In this document: piece after piece, positions 25,242-33,300 of the stretch
How the letters are laid out: the number at the start of each line of letters is the position of its first letter
Position numbering within the stretch: position 1 is the stretch's first letter
Source: Parabacteroides faecis
Lineage (GTDB): Bacteria; Bacteroidota; Bacteroidia; Bacteroidales; Tannerellaceae
DNA length: 64,000 bases
Assembly (NCBI RefSeq): GCF_014647375.1
Contig: NZ_BMPB01000008.1
Span: 124,001 to 188,000, forward strand
Direction: 5' to 3'
Program-made: the position numbers and the translations under genes
Notes under the pieces: model-generated
The model's input: the letters and a program-made list of their open reading frames with translations, nothing else
What the model was told of the DNA's origin: nothing
Databases searched by the model: none

Positions 25242-26642
25242 ATGAAAAGAAACAGACAGGCAGCAAAATACATATTATCGGATTTTGTATCGGCAGCGGT
25301 CGCCTGGTTTTTATTTAACTGGCTTCGCTATGAAGAGATGGCTGTGTATGAGGGGGCAACCTCTTTTGCTAACTATCTGAGTTATACTCCGGTTATAAAA
25401 GGACAGTTGATCATTCCGTTCTTTTGGCTGGCTTTGTATTATTTCTCGGGTTATTACAATAAATGGCTGGCCAAGTCAAGATTAACAGAGTTGTTCTCGA
25501 CTTTTGTGACAGTGCTGATCGGGGTGGTATTTATTTTCTTTGTGGTGGTGTTGAATGACCTGCCGCGTTCTTTCCATGTTTATTATGAACTGTTTTTCTC
25601 TCTCTTCGGATTACAGTTTTTCATGACCTATATACCACGCCTGGCAATTACACAAAGTGGCATACGAAAGATAAAGAGCCGGAAATGGGCAACGAAAGTT
25701 TTGATTATCGGTGCAGGAAAGAGAGCAGCCCATATTGCGGGTGATCTTTATCGGTTGGGATACCATATATCAGGTTTTATCCCCGAAGACGATACGACTC
25801 CTGTACTTGTGGAAAAGAATGAGATTGCCGGAGAGTTATCTGATTTGCCGTCGGTCGTAACCGACAAGAAGATCGATGAACTGGTACTGGCTGCTGAAAC
25901 GGAAGACGACAAAAAGCAACTTACGATCCTGTATTCGCTTTATCATTACAAATTGCCGATCAAGGTGCTGGCAGATAAGTTGAGCATGTTGTCGCAAGTG
26001 AAGATAAAGACGATCAGAGGCATCCCGTTGGTGAACGTGACAGAGAATAACCTGTCGTCGGTTGAGAAGAACATTAAGTTTGTGATGGACAAAGTATTGT
26101 CTGTATTGGTACTGTTGATACTCTCGCCGATGTATCTTTACATAGCCTGGCGGGTGAAGAAAGATTCGCCAGGACCGGTGTTCTTCCGGCAGGAACGGAT
26201 CGGATATATGGGGAAGCCTTTTTATATCTATAAATTCCGGACAATGTATACCGATGCGGAAGATAACGGCCCTTTGCTTTCATCGGAAAAAGACAAAAGG
26301 ATCACTCCGTTCGGCCATCTTTTAAGGAAATATCGGTTGGATGAGTTCCCCCAGTTCTGGAATGTACTGAAAGGCGATATGTCGATTGTCGGTCCGCGTC
26401 CGGAGAGGAAGTATTTTATCGATCAAATCGTGAAAAAAGCGCCTTATTACTATCTGTTGCATAACGTAAAGCCAGGTATTACCTCGTTGGGAATGGTGAA
26501 ATACGGTTATGCCAATGATGTCGATAAGATGATAGAACGTTTAAGATATGATATATTATATTACGAAAATATGTCGTTAGTGCTGGATATAACAATTTTG
26601 ATTTATACGGTGAAAACGGTGTTTACAGGTAAAGGTATTTGA
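25242..26642 (+). CDS. Polyprenyl glycosylphosphotransferase (undecaprenyl-phosphate sugar-1-P transferase)
   Basis: A 466-residue inner-membrane enzyme that starts a surface polysaccharide by moving a sugar phosphate to undecaprenyl phosphate. About four or five hydrophobic segments fill residues 10-135. A Rossmann-like CoA_binding-type region follows (VLIIGAGKRAAHIAGDLYRLGY, about 147-168). The catalytic Bac_transf domain covers about 280-466: DSPGPVFFRQERIGYMGKPF, YKFRTMYTDAE, LRKYRLDEFPQFWNVLKGDM, IVGPRPERKYF, KPGITSLGMVKYGYA. No other polysaccharide genes are near, so it may start a conserved glycan such as the protein O-glycan or capsule from a distance. Confidence 0.92.
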   Translation: MKRNRQAAKYILSDFVSAAVAWFLFNWLRYEEMAVYEGATSFANYLSYTPVIKGQLIIPFFWLALYYFSGYYNKWLAKSRLTELFSTFVTVLIGVVFIFFVVVLNDLPRSFHVYYELFFSLFGLQFFMTYIPRLAITQSGIRKIKSRKWATKVLIIGAGKRAAHIAGDLYRLGYHISGFIPEDDTTPVLVEKNEIAGELSDLPSVVTDKKIDELVLAAETEDDKKQLTILYSLYHYKLPIKVLADKLSMLSQVKIKTIRGIPLVNVTENNLSSVEKNIKFVMDKVLSVLVLLILSPMYLYIAWRVKKDSPGPVFFRQERIGYMGKPFYIYKFRTMYTDAEDNGPLLSSEKDKRITPFGHLLRKYRLDEFPQFWNVLKGDMSIVGPRPERKYFIDQIVKKAPYYYLLHNVKPGITSLGMVKYGYANDVDKMIERLRYDILYYENMSLVLDITILIYTVKTVFTGKGI

Positions 26643-26643
26643 A

Positions 26644-28428
26644 ATGGCAAAAGAAGGTTTATTTTACAGGTTCCTGCTCTGGCGGGACAAGCATATAAAA
26701 GAAAAGCATTTTATTTTGGTGATCAGTTTTCTGGTCGGGATATGTACGGCTGCGTCCGCAATTATCCTGAAACAGTTAATTCATCTGATACAACATCTTC
26801 TTACCGGAAATTTCGATGTGAGCGGAGTGAACTACCTGTATCTGCTTTATCCGGTGATCGGTATATTGCTGGCAGGATTATTCGTAAAATACATCGTACG
26901 TGACGATATCAGTCATGGGGTGACAAAGATCCTGTATGCCATTTCGCAGCGTAAGAGCCGCATCAAGCCACATAACACCTGGACTTCCATTGTAGCCAGT
27001 TCGGTCACGATCGGTTTCGGTGGATCAGTAGGAGCGGAGGCCCCGATCGTATTGACGGGAGCGGCTATCGGTTCCAATCTGGGGCGTCTGTTCCGTATGG
27101 AGCAGAAGACGTTGATGCTGTTGGTCGGTTGTGGAGCAGCCGGTGCGATTGCCGGTATCTTTAAGGCCCCGATCGCGGGATTGGTATTTGTGATCGAGGT
27201 GTTATTGCTCGACCTGACCATGACATCGGTGTTGCCTTTACTGATCTCTTCAGTGACAGCGGCTACGGTTTCCTATATCTTTACAGGTACGGAGGCCATG
27301 TTTAAATTCTCGCAGACAGAAGTGTTTGAGATAGAACGTATTCCGTATGTATTGTTACTGGGAGTTTTCTGTGGATTGGTTTCTTTGTATTTTACACGGG
27401 TGATGAACCGGGTGGAAGGTATGTACCGTAAACTGGGTGTTTACTGGAAGAAGTTCCTGCTTGGCGGTGTCATGTTGAGCGTACTTATCTTCCTGTTCCC
27501 GCCGTTGTACGGTGAAGGGTACGATACGATCGGTTCACTGCTGAACGGACAATTTTCCCATATCATGGACAAGAGTTTGTTTTATGACCTGAATGATACT
27601 TATTGGGGAATTATCGTGTTTCTGTTCCTGATCCTGCTAACAAAGGTGTTCGCCTCCAGTGCGACAAATGCCGGTGGCGGATGTGGTGGTATTTTTGCAC
27701 CTAGCTTGTACCTGGGATGTATTTCCGGTTTTCTCTTTGCACATACCTCCAATTACTTTCCGTTCACCATGTATATTTCAGAAAAGAATTTTGCCCTACT
27801 GGGAATGGCCGGAATCATGTCGGGAGTCATGCATGCTCCGCTAACAGGTGTGTTCCTGATTGCGGAACTTACCGGTGGATACGATCTTTTCCTTCCGTTA
27901 ATGATCGTTTCTATCAGCTCATATCTGACAATTCTCATGTTTGAACCTCATAGTATCTATTCAATGCGTCTGGCACAAAAGGGCGAATTGCTTACCCATC
28001 ATAAAGACCGTGCCGTCCTGACTTTATTGAATACGGACAGTGTAATAGAGAAAGACTTTCAGGTCGTTTCACCGGAAATGTCATTAGGAGATATGGTCAA
28101 GGTGATTGCAAAGAGCGGACGAAATACATTCCCGGTTGTCGATGAAAAGGGTGTTTTGCTGGGAATTGTATTATTGGATAACATTCGCAACATTATGTTC
28201 CGTCCGGAGTTATATAACAGATTTCATGTCTCTAAGTTCATGGTATCGGCTCCGGCAAAGATACAGATCGGGACACCGATGGAACAAATCATGGGTATCT
28301 TTGACGATACGAAAGCATGGAACTTGCCGGTAGTGGATGAAGAAGGACGTTATGTCGGCTTTATGTCGAAATCAAAGATATTTAATTCATACCGCGAAGT
28401 ATTGGTAGAAAACTTTTCAGGAGATTAA
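26644..28428 (+). CDS. ClC-family chloride channel/antiporter with CBS domains
   Basis: A 594-residue inner-membrane protein. The ClC core (about residues 20-430) has GFGGSVGAEAPIVLTGAAIG, in which Glu matches the gating glutamate of GxEGP although the following Gly is Ala; GIFKAPIAGLVFVIEV; and GGGCGGIFAPSLYLGC. Two C-terminal CBS motifs follow (about 455-590), SGRNTFPVVDEKGVLLGIVLL and WNLPVVDEEGRYVGFMSKS, which bind adenine nucleotides in relatives. It could be a Cl-/H+ exchanger for acid resistance. It sits between the sugar transferase (1-bp gap) and fmt (3-bp gap). Confidence 0.93.
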   Translation: MAKEGLFYRFLLWRDKHIKEKHFILVISFLVGICTAASAIILKQLIHLIQHLLTGNFDVSGVNYLYLLYPVIGILLAGLFVKYIVRDDISHGVTKILYAISQRKSRIKPHNTWTSIVASSVTIGFGGSVGAEAPIVLTGAAIGSNLGRLFRMEQKTLMLLVGCGAAGAIAGIFKAPIAGLVFVIEVLLLDLTMTSVLPLLISSVTAATVSYIFTGTEAMFKFSQTEVFEIERIPYVLLLGVFCGLVSLYFTRVMNRVEGMYRKLGVYWKKFLLGGVMLSVLIFLFPPLYGEGYDTIGSLLNGQFSHIMDKSLFYDLNDTYWGIIVFLFLILLTKVFASSATNAGGGCGGIFAPSLYLGCISGFLFAHTSNYFPFTMYISEKNFALLGMAGIMSGVMHAPLTGVFLIAELTGGYDLFLPLMIVSISSYLTILMFEPHSIYSMRLAQKGELLTHHKDRAVLTLLNTDSVIEKDFQVVSPEMSLGDMVKVIAKSGRNTFPVVDEKGVLLGIVLLDNIRNIMFRPELYNRFHVSKFMVSAPAKIQIGTPMEQIMGIFDDTKAWNLPVVDEEGRYVGFMSKSKIFNSYREVLVENFSGD

Positions 28429-28431
28429 AAG

Positions 28432-29406
28432 ATGGAAAAAAAAGAGTTACGGATTGTGTATATGGGCACTCCCGATTTCGCCGTGGAGAGCCTGCGTGCC
28501 TTGGTGGAAGGCGGATATAATGTAGTAGGAGTAATCACTATGCCGGATAAACCAGTCGGACGTCATGGAAGTGTCCTGCAGGCAAGTCCGGTGAAAGAAT
28601 ATGCTTTGTCGCAGAATCTTCCCGTGTTACAACCGGAGAAACTGAAAGATGAAGCTTTTCTCGATGCGCTGCGTGCATTGAAAGCAGATTTGCAGATCGT
28701 GGTAGCTTTCCGTATGTTGCCGGAAGTTGTCTGGGATATGCCTCGTTTCGGCACATTCAATCTGCATGCTTCTTTGCTGCCGCAATACCGCGGGGCGGCT
28801 CCTATCAACTGGGCTGTGATTAACGGCGATACGGAAACAGGTGTGACAACTTTTTTCCTGACGCATGAAATAGATACCGGAAAGATCATCCGCCAGAAAC
28901 ATCTGCCGATTGCCGATACGGATGATGTCGGTGTCGTACACGATGCTTTGATGGCCATAGGTGCCGGCCTGGTAACAGAAACGGTAGATCTGCTGCTGGA
29001 AGGGAAAGTGGATGCCGTTCCCCAGGAAGAGTTCTTTAAGGATGCAGCCGAACTGCGCCCGGCCCCTAAGATATTCAAGGATACCTGCCGGATCAATTGG
29101 AACCAGCCGTTGAAGAAGATATATGATTTTATCCGTGGTCTTTCTCCGTATCCTGCAGCATGGACAGAGCTGGTAGCTCCCGATGGAAGCCGTATGGCAT
29201 TGAAAGTTTATAAGACTGAAAAGCATCCGGCTTCGCATGATCTGGTTACCGGTACGATACATACGGATGCAAAAAGCTATATCGATGTCGCCGTGGAAGA
29301 TGGTTACATCCGTCTGTTGGCGGTGCAATTAGCGGGTAAAAAACGGATGGAAGTAAAAGACTTCCTGAACGGATTCAAACAAATCGGGGATTATACCGTA
29401 GAATAA
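28432..29406 (+). CDS. fmt: Methionyl-tRNA formyltransferase
   Basis: Formylates initiator Met-tRNA with 10-formyltetrahydrofolate. The 324 residues match the family. N-terminal formyltransferase domain: IVYMGTPDFAVESLRAL, MPDKPVGR, then the catalytic NLHASLLPQYRGAAPINWAV (about 111-130) and FFLTHEIDTGKII with the conserved Asp. The C-terminal tRNA-binding OB-like domain is about 210-324 with DFIRGLSPYPAAW and DFLNGFKQIGD. Its stop overlaps the first ATG of the next gene by one base. Confidence 0.96.
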   Translation: MEKKELRIVYMGTPDFAVESLRALVEGGYNVVGVITMPDKPVGRHGSVLQASPVKEYALSQNLPVLQPEKLKDEAFLDALRALKADLQIVVAFRMLPEVVWDMPRFGTFNLHASLLPQYRGAAPINWAVINGDTETGVTTFFLTHEIDTGKIIRQKHLPIADTDDVGVVHDALMAIGAGLVTETVDLLLEGKVDAVPQEEFFKDAAELRPAPKIFKDTCRINWNQPLKKIYDFIRGLSPYPAAWTELVAPDGSRMALKVYKTEKHPASHDLVTGTIHTDAKSYIDVAVEDGYIRLLAVQLAGKKRMEVKDFLNGFKQIGDYTVE

Positions 29407-29780
29407 TGATGAAAGGAACCAGACGCATTATCTATATAATACTGGGTTCTTTTTTCCTGATACTGGGAGCAATAGGAATATTCGTTCCGTTGCTCCCGAC
29501 TACTCCTTTCTGGTTGCTCACTTGTTGGTTTTATATCCGGAGTTCCGAGAAGTTATACAACAGGGTGATGAGCAACCGCCATTTCGGACCTTATATCCGG
29601 AATTATATGGTAGATAAGGCAATCCCGTTACGTTCAAAGATCATTTCCGTAGCAGTGATGTGGCTGTCTGCTATTTTTACCTCTCTTTTTCTCGTCGATA
29701 TTCTTTGGGTGAAGATCCTGCTGATCCTGATCAGTATCGGAGTCAGTTGGCATATCCTGTCATTCCCTACCAAGAAATAA
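29406..29780 (+). CDS. DUF454 (YbaN-like) inner-membrane protein
   Basis: A 124-residue membrane protein of the YbaN/DUF454 family: GSFFLILGAIGIFVPLLPTTPFWLLTCWFYIRSSEKLYN is the diagnostic N-terminal helix pair, and NRHFGPYIRNYMVDKAIPLRSKI follows. Two further hydrophobic segments close the protein. The function is unknown. A second ATG follows at once (29409) and may be the true start; the overlap with fmt implies coupled translation. Confidence 0.88.
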   Translation: MMKGTRRIIYIILGSFFLILGAIGIFVPLLPTTPFWLLTCWFYIRSSEKLYNRVMSNRHFGPYIRNYMVDKAIPLRSKIISVAVMWLSAIFTSLFLVDILWVKILLILISIGVSWHILSFPTKK

Positions 29781-29800
29781 AACATATATGATTCGCTTCT

Positions 29801-29838
29801 AAAACATAGGTGTTTTGCCTTCAAACCATATATGTTTT
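29801..29838. repeat. 38-bp AAAACATA element, copy 1
   Basis: AAAACATAGGTGTTTTG, a five-base linker, then AAACCATATATGTTTT. Each half is a short palindrome. The same layout occurs at 54064-54102. It lies between the convergent DUF454 and AraC genes, with another AAACATATATG at 29780-29790, and might act as a weak bidirectional terminator. Confidence 0.5.
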
Positions 29839-29862
29839 CAGAACGGACATCATACCGTTGTT

Positions 29863-30681
29863 TCAGAATAATAATTCTTTTCTTCTTTTCCTGTATTCAC
29901 CGGGTGTTATGCCATAATGATTTTTGAACACACGTGAGAAGTAAGCATCGTCATAGAATCCTAACCGGTAAGCGATCTCTTTTATATTATATTCATTGCT
30001 GAGCAACAGAGGGAGTGCCGCATTCATCCGTAATAAAGAAATATAGTTTGCCGGAGTCGTCTGCAATGCCTTTGAAAATATTTTATGGAAATAGTTCGGT
30101 GAGATATTACAACAATCGGCCAATTGCTTTAAGCGAATTGGTTCGGTGAAATGTTCCTTGATATATGAAATGGCCGGTTCTATCGTATGGATAGAATAAA
30201 TCTCGCGGGGAGAAGTCCATGAATGCTGCTCCAGCAAAGATACGATCATTGCCTGAATACCGGTTTGCATGCGTAATGATTCCAGAAGATATTCTCTGCC
30301 GGAGGTATGTGCGGAGGAGATCAGTATTTCTATATGGGGTAATGACCCGGCAACCATTTCCAATGTATCTGCGAAATTAACGACTAAAGGCATTGCCAGC
30401 AGACTATGATGAAGAATTATATCTTTGGGAATGAAATGCAGCCAATGCGTAGAGAACGATTTCCTGCATTGTTGCGATACCAGTTTACTACCGTTGATAA
30501 AATACAGATTTCCGCTTTCCAGTAGAAATTCCCCGTTTTCATCGGTAAGGAACAGTTCTCCGTCTGTGATCTGGTATAGCTTGAAACAGTTATCTATGTC
30601 CGAATGCTTTTTATTCCATGAACTGTTGCCTGAATAAGTTCCTCCGGTAAGCACATCGATTGTATGGTTTAAATGGATCAT
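29863..30681 (-). CDS. AraC-family transcriptional regulator
   Basis: A 272-residue regulator. Residues about 1-160 form a cupin-like sensor (GGTYSGNSSWNKK, YQITDGELFLTDENGEF, SGNLYFING). The C-terminal pair of helix-turn-helices is at about 172-270: YIKEHFTEPIRLKQLADCCNISPNYFHKIFSKAL and NIKEIAYRLGFYDDAYFSRVFKNHYGITPGEYRK. It is divergent from the small lipoprotein/fucosidase genes with 108 bp between starts, so it is the likely regulator of that unit and may sense a sugar. The ligand is unknown; fucose would fit the neighbour. Confidence 0.93.
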   Translation of the reverse strand: MIHLNHTIDVLTGGTYSGNSSWNKKHSDIDNCFKLYQITDGELFLTDENGEFLLESGNLYFINGSKLVSQQCRKSFSTHWLHFIPKDIILHHSLLAMPLVVNFADTLEMVAGSLPHIEILISSAHTSGREYLLESLRMQTGIQAMIVSLLEQHSWTSPREIYSIHTIEPAISYIKEHFTEPIRLKQLADCCNISPNYFHKIFSKALQTTPANYISLLRMNAALPLLLSNEYNIKEIAYRLGFYDDAYFSRVFKNHYGITPGEYRKRRKELLF

Positions 30682-30754
30682 AATGTTATAGTCTGGAATA
30701 AGATTCTACAATAATAGCCAAAAATTATACAATGAGTATATAAAACGGATTATT

Positions 30755-30762
30755 TATTTTTG
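30755..30762 (+). promoter_or_regulatory. -7 element TATTTTTG of the lipoprotein/fucosidase unit
   Basis: TAnnTTTG match 27 bp before ATG 30790, in the AraC-divergent region. The -33 element is not evident, as expected for an activator-dependent promoter. Confidence 0.5.
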
Positions 30763-30789
30763 CCGGTACTAAATTCTAATTCTAACATC

Positions 30790-30948
30790 ATGAAAACAAT
30801 AGTTGGGAATCTGTATCTCTGGTGTATGATCTTGTCTTTACTGTTCAGTGGTTGTAGCCGGAAGAAAGAATGGACGGGTGGACCTCATGATGATCCGCGA
30901 AACAGACCGGAAGGTACTTCAGGAAGTAGGAGAGATGATCAGGAATAA
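30790..30948 (+). CDS. Small lipoprotein, unknown function
   Basis: A 52-residue product: hydrophobic N-terminus and lipobox LFSGC with Cys22, then about 30 charged residues with no hydrophobic core (CSRKKEWTGGPHDDPRNRPE). I start at 30790 since the upstream in-frame ATG at 30760 overlaps the -7 element. It is followed 22 bp later by the fucosidase, so it is probably co-transcribed. It could be a genuine mini-lipoprotein or the stub of a longer gene. Confidence 0.55.
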   Translation: MKTIVGNLYLWCMILSLLFSGCSRKKEWTGGPHDDPRNRPEGTSGSRRDDQE

Positions 30949-30970
30949 CAAATGAACCGGAAATTACTAT

Positions 30971-32497
30971 ATGAAAAATTTGAATAACTTATTATTGGGA
31001 CTTGCTTTCTGTTCTTTATTATCCTGTGGAAACCAACAGAAAGAAATATCTGTCACCTCCTGCCTGTTCCCGAAAGGAGTTACGGCGGATGAAAAGGCCC
31101 GTTTAGCAGCTCATGTCGTACCTTCCGACCGTCAGCTGGAATGGCAGCAGATGGAGTTTACCTGTTTCATCTGCTATGGTGTAAACACCTTTACCGATGC
31201 AGAGTGGGGAACGGGGAAAGAAGATCCGTCTGTCTTCAATCCGACAGAACTCGATGCCAGGCAATGGGCACAGACAGCGAAAGACGCGGACATGAAAATG
31301 ATTCTGCTGACCTGCAAGCATCACGATGGTTTCTGTCTATGGCCTTCGGCATATACCGATTTCTCGGTAGCATCTACTCCCTGGAAAGACGGGCAGGGTG
31401 ACCTGGTTCGTGAAGTAGCTGATGCCTGTAAGGAATACGGCCTGAAGTTTGCCGTTTATCTTTCTCCTTGGGATATGAATCATCCGGATTATGGAACGGA
31501 GCAATATAATGATTATTTTGTCAACCAGCTTACAGAGTTGTTGACGCAATATGGCCGTGTTGACGAAGTATGGTTTGACGGAGCCTGTGGTGAAGGGCCG
31601 AACGGGAAGAAACAGGAATATGATTTCATGCGTTATTATGAACTGATCCGTCGCTTGCAACCTCAGGCTGTCATTGCTGTTATGGGGCCGGATGTGAGAT
31701 GGGTAGGAACGGAAAGCGGTTACGGACGTGATACGGAGTGGAGTGTATTGCCGGCAGCAGTATCCAGCCTGACAGCTATTGCGGAGTCGTCCCAGCAAGA
31801 AACCGGCAGCGGTACTTTCCTGCCGGAAGGAGATAAGATGGCACAGGATCTGGGAAGCCGTACTTTATTGGCTGACGCCAGGGGAGTGATCTGGTATCCA
31901 TCCGAAGTAGACGTTTCGATCCGTCCGGGCTGGTATTACCATGCATCGGAAGATACTTCGGTGAAAACGCCTCAAAAGTTGATCGATATCTATTACAGTT
32001 CGATAGGGAAGAACTCATTGCTACTATTGAACCTGCCTCCTGACAAACGGGGATTGATCCATGAGAATGACATTTCTTCATTAATGAATATGAAGCGGAT
32101 ACTGGGAAAGACATTTGAAAAGAATCTGTTGGAGAAAGCTGTTTCGTCTACCGGTGAAATCGGTGATTTAACTGATGGCAGGCTGGAAACCTATTGGCAA
32201 GGTTCCGGAAAAACAAATACGATAGAAATATCCTTTGAAGGGGAAGAGCAGTTCGACCGCCTTCTTTTACAGGAAAATATAACGGAAGGTCAACGGATCG
32301 AACGCTTTACACTGGAATGTCAGGTAGGCGATACCTGGCAAATGATAACAGAAGGGACAACTGTCGGATATAAACGGATTCTACGGTTTGCCCCTGTCCG
32401 ATGCAATAAAGTCCGGATTGTGGTTTCGGAGTCGAGAGATCTTCCTCAGTTATCGGAGATCGGATTCTATAAGGCTTCTGAAGAGGAACAAGAATAA
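30971..32497 (+). CDS. GH29 alpha-L-fucosidase, lipoprotein
   Basis: A 508-residue exported glycosidase. Lipobox LLSCGNQQ (Cys about 19) gives a membrane anchor. The GH29 (beta/alpha)8 barrel covers about 50-360: WQQMEFTCFICYGVNTF, LLTCKHHDGFCLWPS, FAVYLSPWDMNHP, and VWFDGACGEG in which Asp203 is the expected nucleophile. The acid/base residue is harder to place, which is usual in subfamily B. The last 130 residues resemble a discoidin/F5-F8 type C module (TNTIEISFEGEEQFDRLLLQENITEGQRI). It would remove terminal fucose from host mucin or milk-type glycans in the periplasm. No SusCD pair is nearby. Confidence 0.9.
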   Translation: MKNLNNLLLGLAFCSLLSCGNQQKEISVTSCLFPKGVTADEKARLAAHVVPSDRQLEWQQMEFTCFICYGVNTFTDAEWGTGKEDPSVFNPTELDARQWAQTAKDADMKMILLTCKHHDGFCLWPSAYTDFSVASTPWKDGQGDLVREVADACKEYGLKFAVYLSPWDMNHPDYGTEQYNDYFVNQLTELLTQYGRVDEVWFDGACGEGPNGKKQEYDFMRYYELIRRLQPQAVIAVMGPDVRWVGTESGYGRDTEWSVLPAAVSSLTAIAESSQQETGSGTFLPEGDKMAQDLGSRTLLADARGVIWYPSEVDVSIRPGWYYHASEDTSVKTPQKLIDIYYSSIGKNSLLLLNLPPDKRGLIHENDISSLMNMKRILGKTFEKNLLEKAVSSTGEIGDLTDGRLETYWQGSGKTNTIEISFEGEEQFDRLLLQENITEGQRIERFTLECQVGDTWQMITEGTTVGYKRILRFAPVRCNKVRIVVSESRDLPQLSEIGFYKASEEEQE

Positions 32498-32507
32498 TTA
32501 AATAATG

Positions 32508-32558
32508 ATCTCCCGGTTGATTGTTCCCGTAAAGAGAACATTCACCGGGAGATTTATT
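32508..32558. terminator. Bidirectional terminator between fucosidase and flavodoxin genes
   Basis: Perfect 10-bp arms ATCTCCCGGT (32508-32517) and ACCGGGAGAT (32544-32553), an inner TTC/GAA pair, and TTATTTTA after the hairpin. The two genes converge here. Confidence 0.8.
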
Positions 32559-32566
32559 TTATCGGC

Positions 32567-33109
32567 TCAACAATTAAATTCTTCATCGGAAGAAGGTGCG
32601 CCTTTCTCGAACTCTGTCTTTATTTGTTTCACCCATTTCCGTATCCTTTCGTTCGTTTTATCGGATTGGTTTTCTATATCTATCACCAGGCCGAGGAATT
32701 GTCCGTTTTCGACGGCTTCTGAACGGCTGAAATGGTAACCTTCTGCCGATGTTTTACCGATCAGGGTAGCCCCTCGTTCGGTAAATGCTCTTGCCAGAAT
32801 ACCGATTCCATCGGCAAAATTATCCGGATATTTCTTTTGGTCACCCAGTCCGAAGAGGGCGACTTTCTTCCCTTGCAGGTTGAGTGTTGCCAGTTCGGGG
32901 AGGGTCTCGTCCCAGTATGTCGGCAGTTCTCCGTCAAACCAGGTGGATGAGCCTGCAATGATATGGTCGTATGCATTAAACTCCTTTTCATCGGAACGTT
33001 CTACCGGAATTATATCGACAATATCTTCTCCGAACGCTTCCTTTATCTTTTGGGCAACTGCAGCAGTCTTAGCTGTAGCAGTCCCGTAAAATAATCCTAT
33101 CTTTTTCAT
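32567..33109 (-). CDS. fldA: Flavodoxin, long-chain
   Basis: A 178-residue FMN electron carrier. The phosphate loop LFYGTATAKTAAVAQKI is at about 6-22; SSTWFDGELPTYWDE and LFGLGDQKKYPDNFADGIG surround the isoalloxazine; the about 20-residue insert of long-chain flavodoxins is present (TSAEGYHFSRSEA). It gives electrons to enzymes such as pyruvate:ferredoxin oxidoreductase partners or IspG under low iron. The upstream 190 bp contain the 22-bp dyad array at 33189-33291. The C-terminus EEFNC ends in an unusual cysteine. Confidence 0.95.
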   Translation of the reverse strand: MKKIGLFYGTATAKTAAVAQKIKEAFGEDIVDIIPVERSDEKEFNAYDHIIAGSSTWFDGELPTYWDETLPELATLNLQGKKVALFGLGDQKKYPDNFADGIGILARAFTERGATLIGKTSAEGYHFSRSEAVENGQFLGLVIDIENQSDKTNERIRKWVKQIKTEFEKGAPSSDEEFNC

Positions 33110-33188
33110 TGCTTGTTTTTATTAATTGTTTCTAATCTTATCAGACCTGAACCCGTAACAAAGGATTGTTTTTGTCCTGACCAAAAGA

Positions 33189-33291
33189 CTCTGCCACTGT
33201 ATTGGCAGAGTTGTGCCATACCTATGGCAGAGTTATGCCATTACCTTGGCAGAGTCGTGCCATAATAGTGGCATTACCAGGTACTGCCTTT
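33189..33291. repeat. 22-bp tandem array of GGCA..TGCC dyads
   Basis: Exact 22-bp period with GGC starts at 33204, 33226, 33248 and 33270. The first three units share GGCAGAGTYRTGCCAT; the fourth keeps only GGCA. CTCTGCCA at 33189-33196 pairs with TGGCAGAG at 33203-33210. It lies 3' of the E1 gene and 80-180 bp upstream of fldA. Confidence 0.75.
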
Positions 33292-33300
33292 CTGATTATC

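Noticed and set aside
29780-29840. CRISPR-like repeat
   Set aside because: Short half-palindromes with no regular spacer array and no cas genes.
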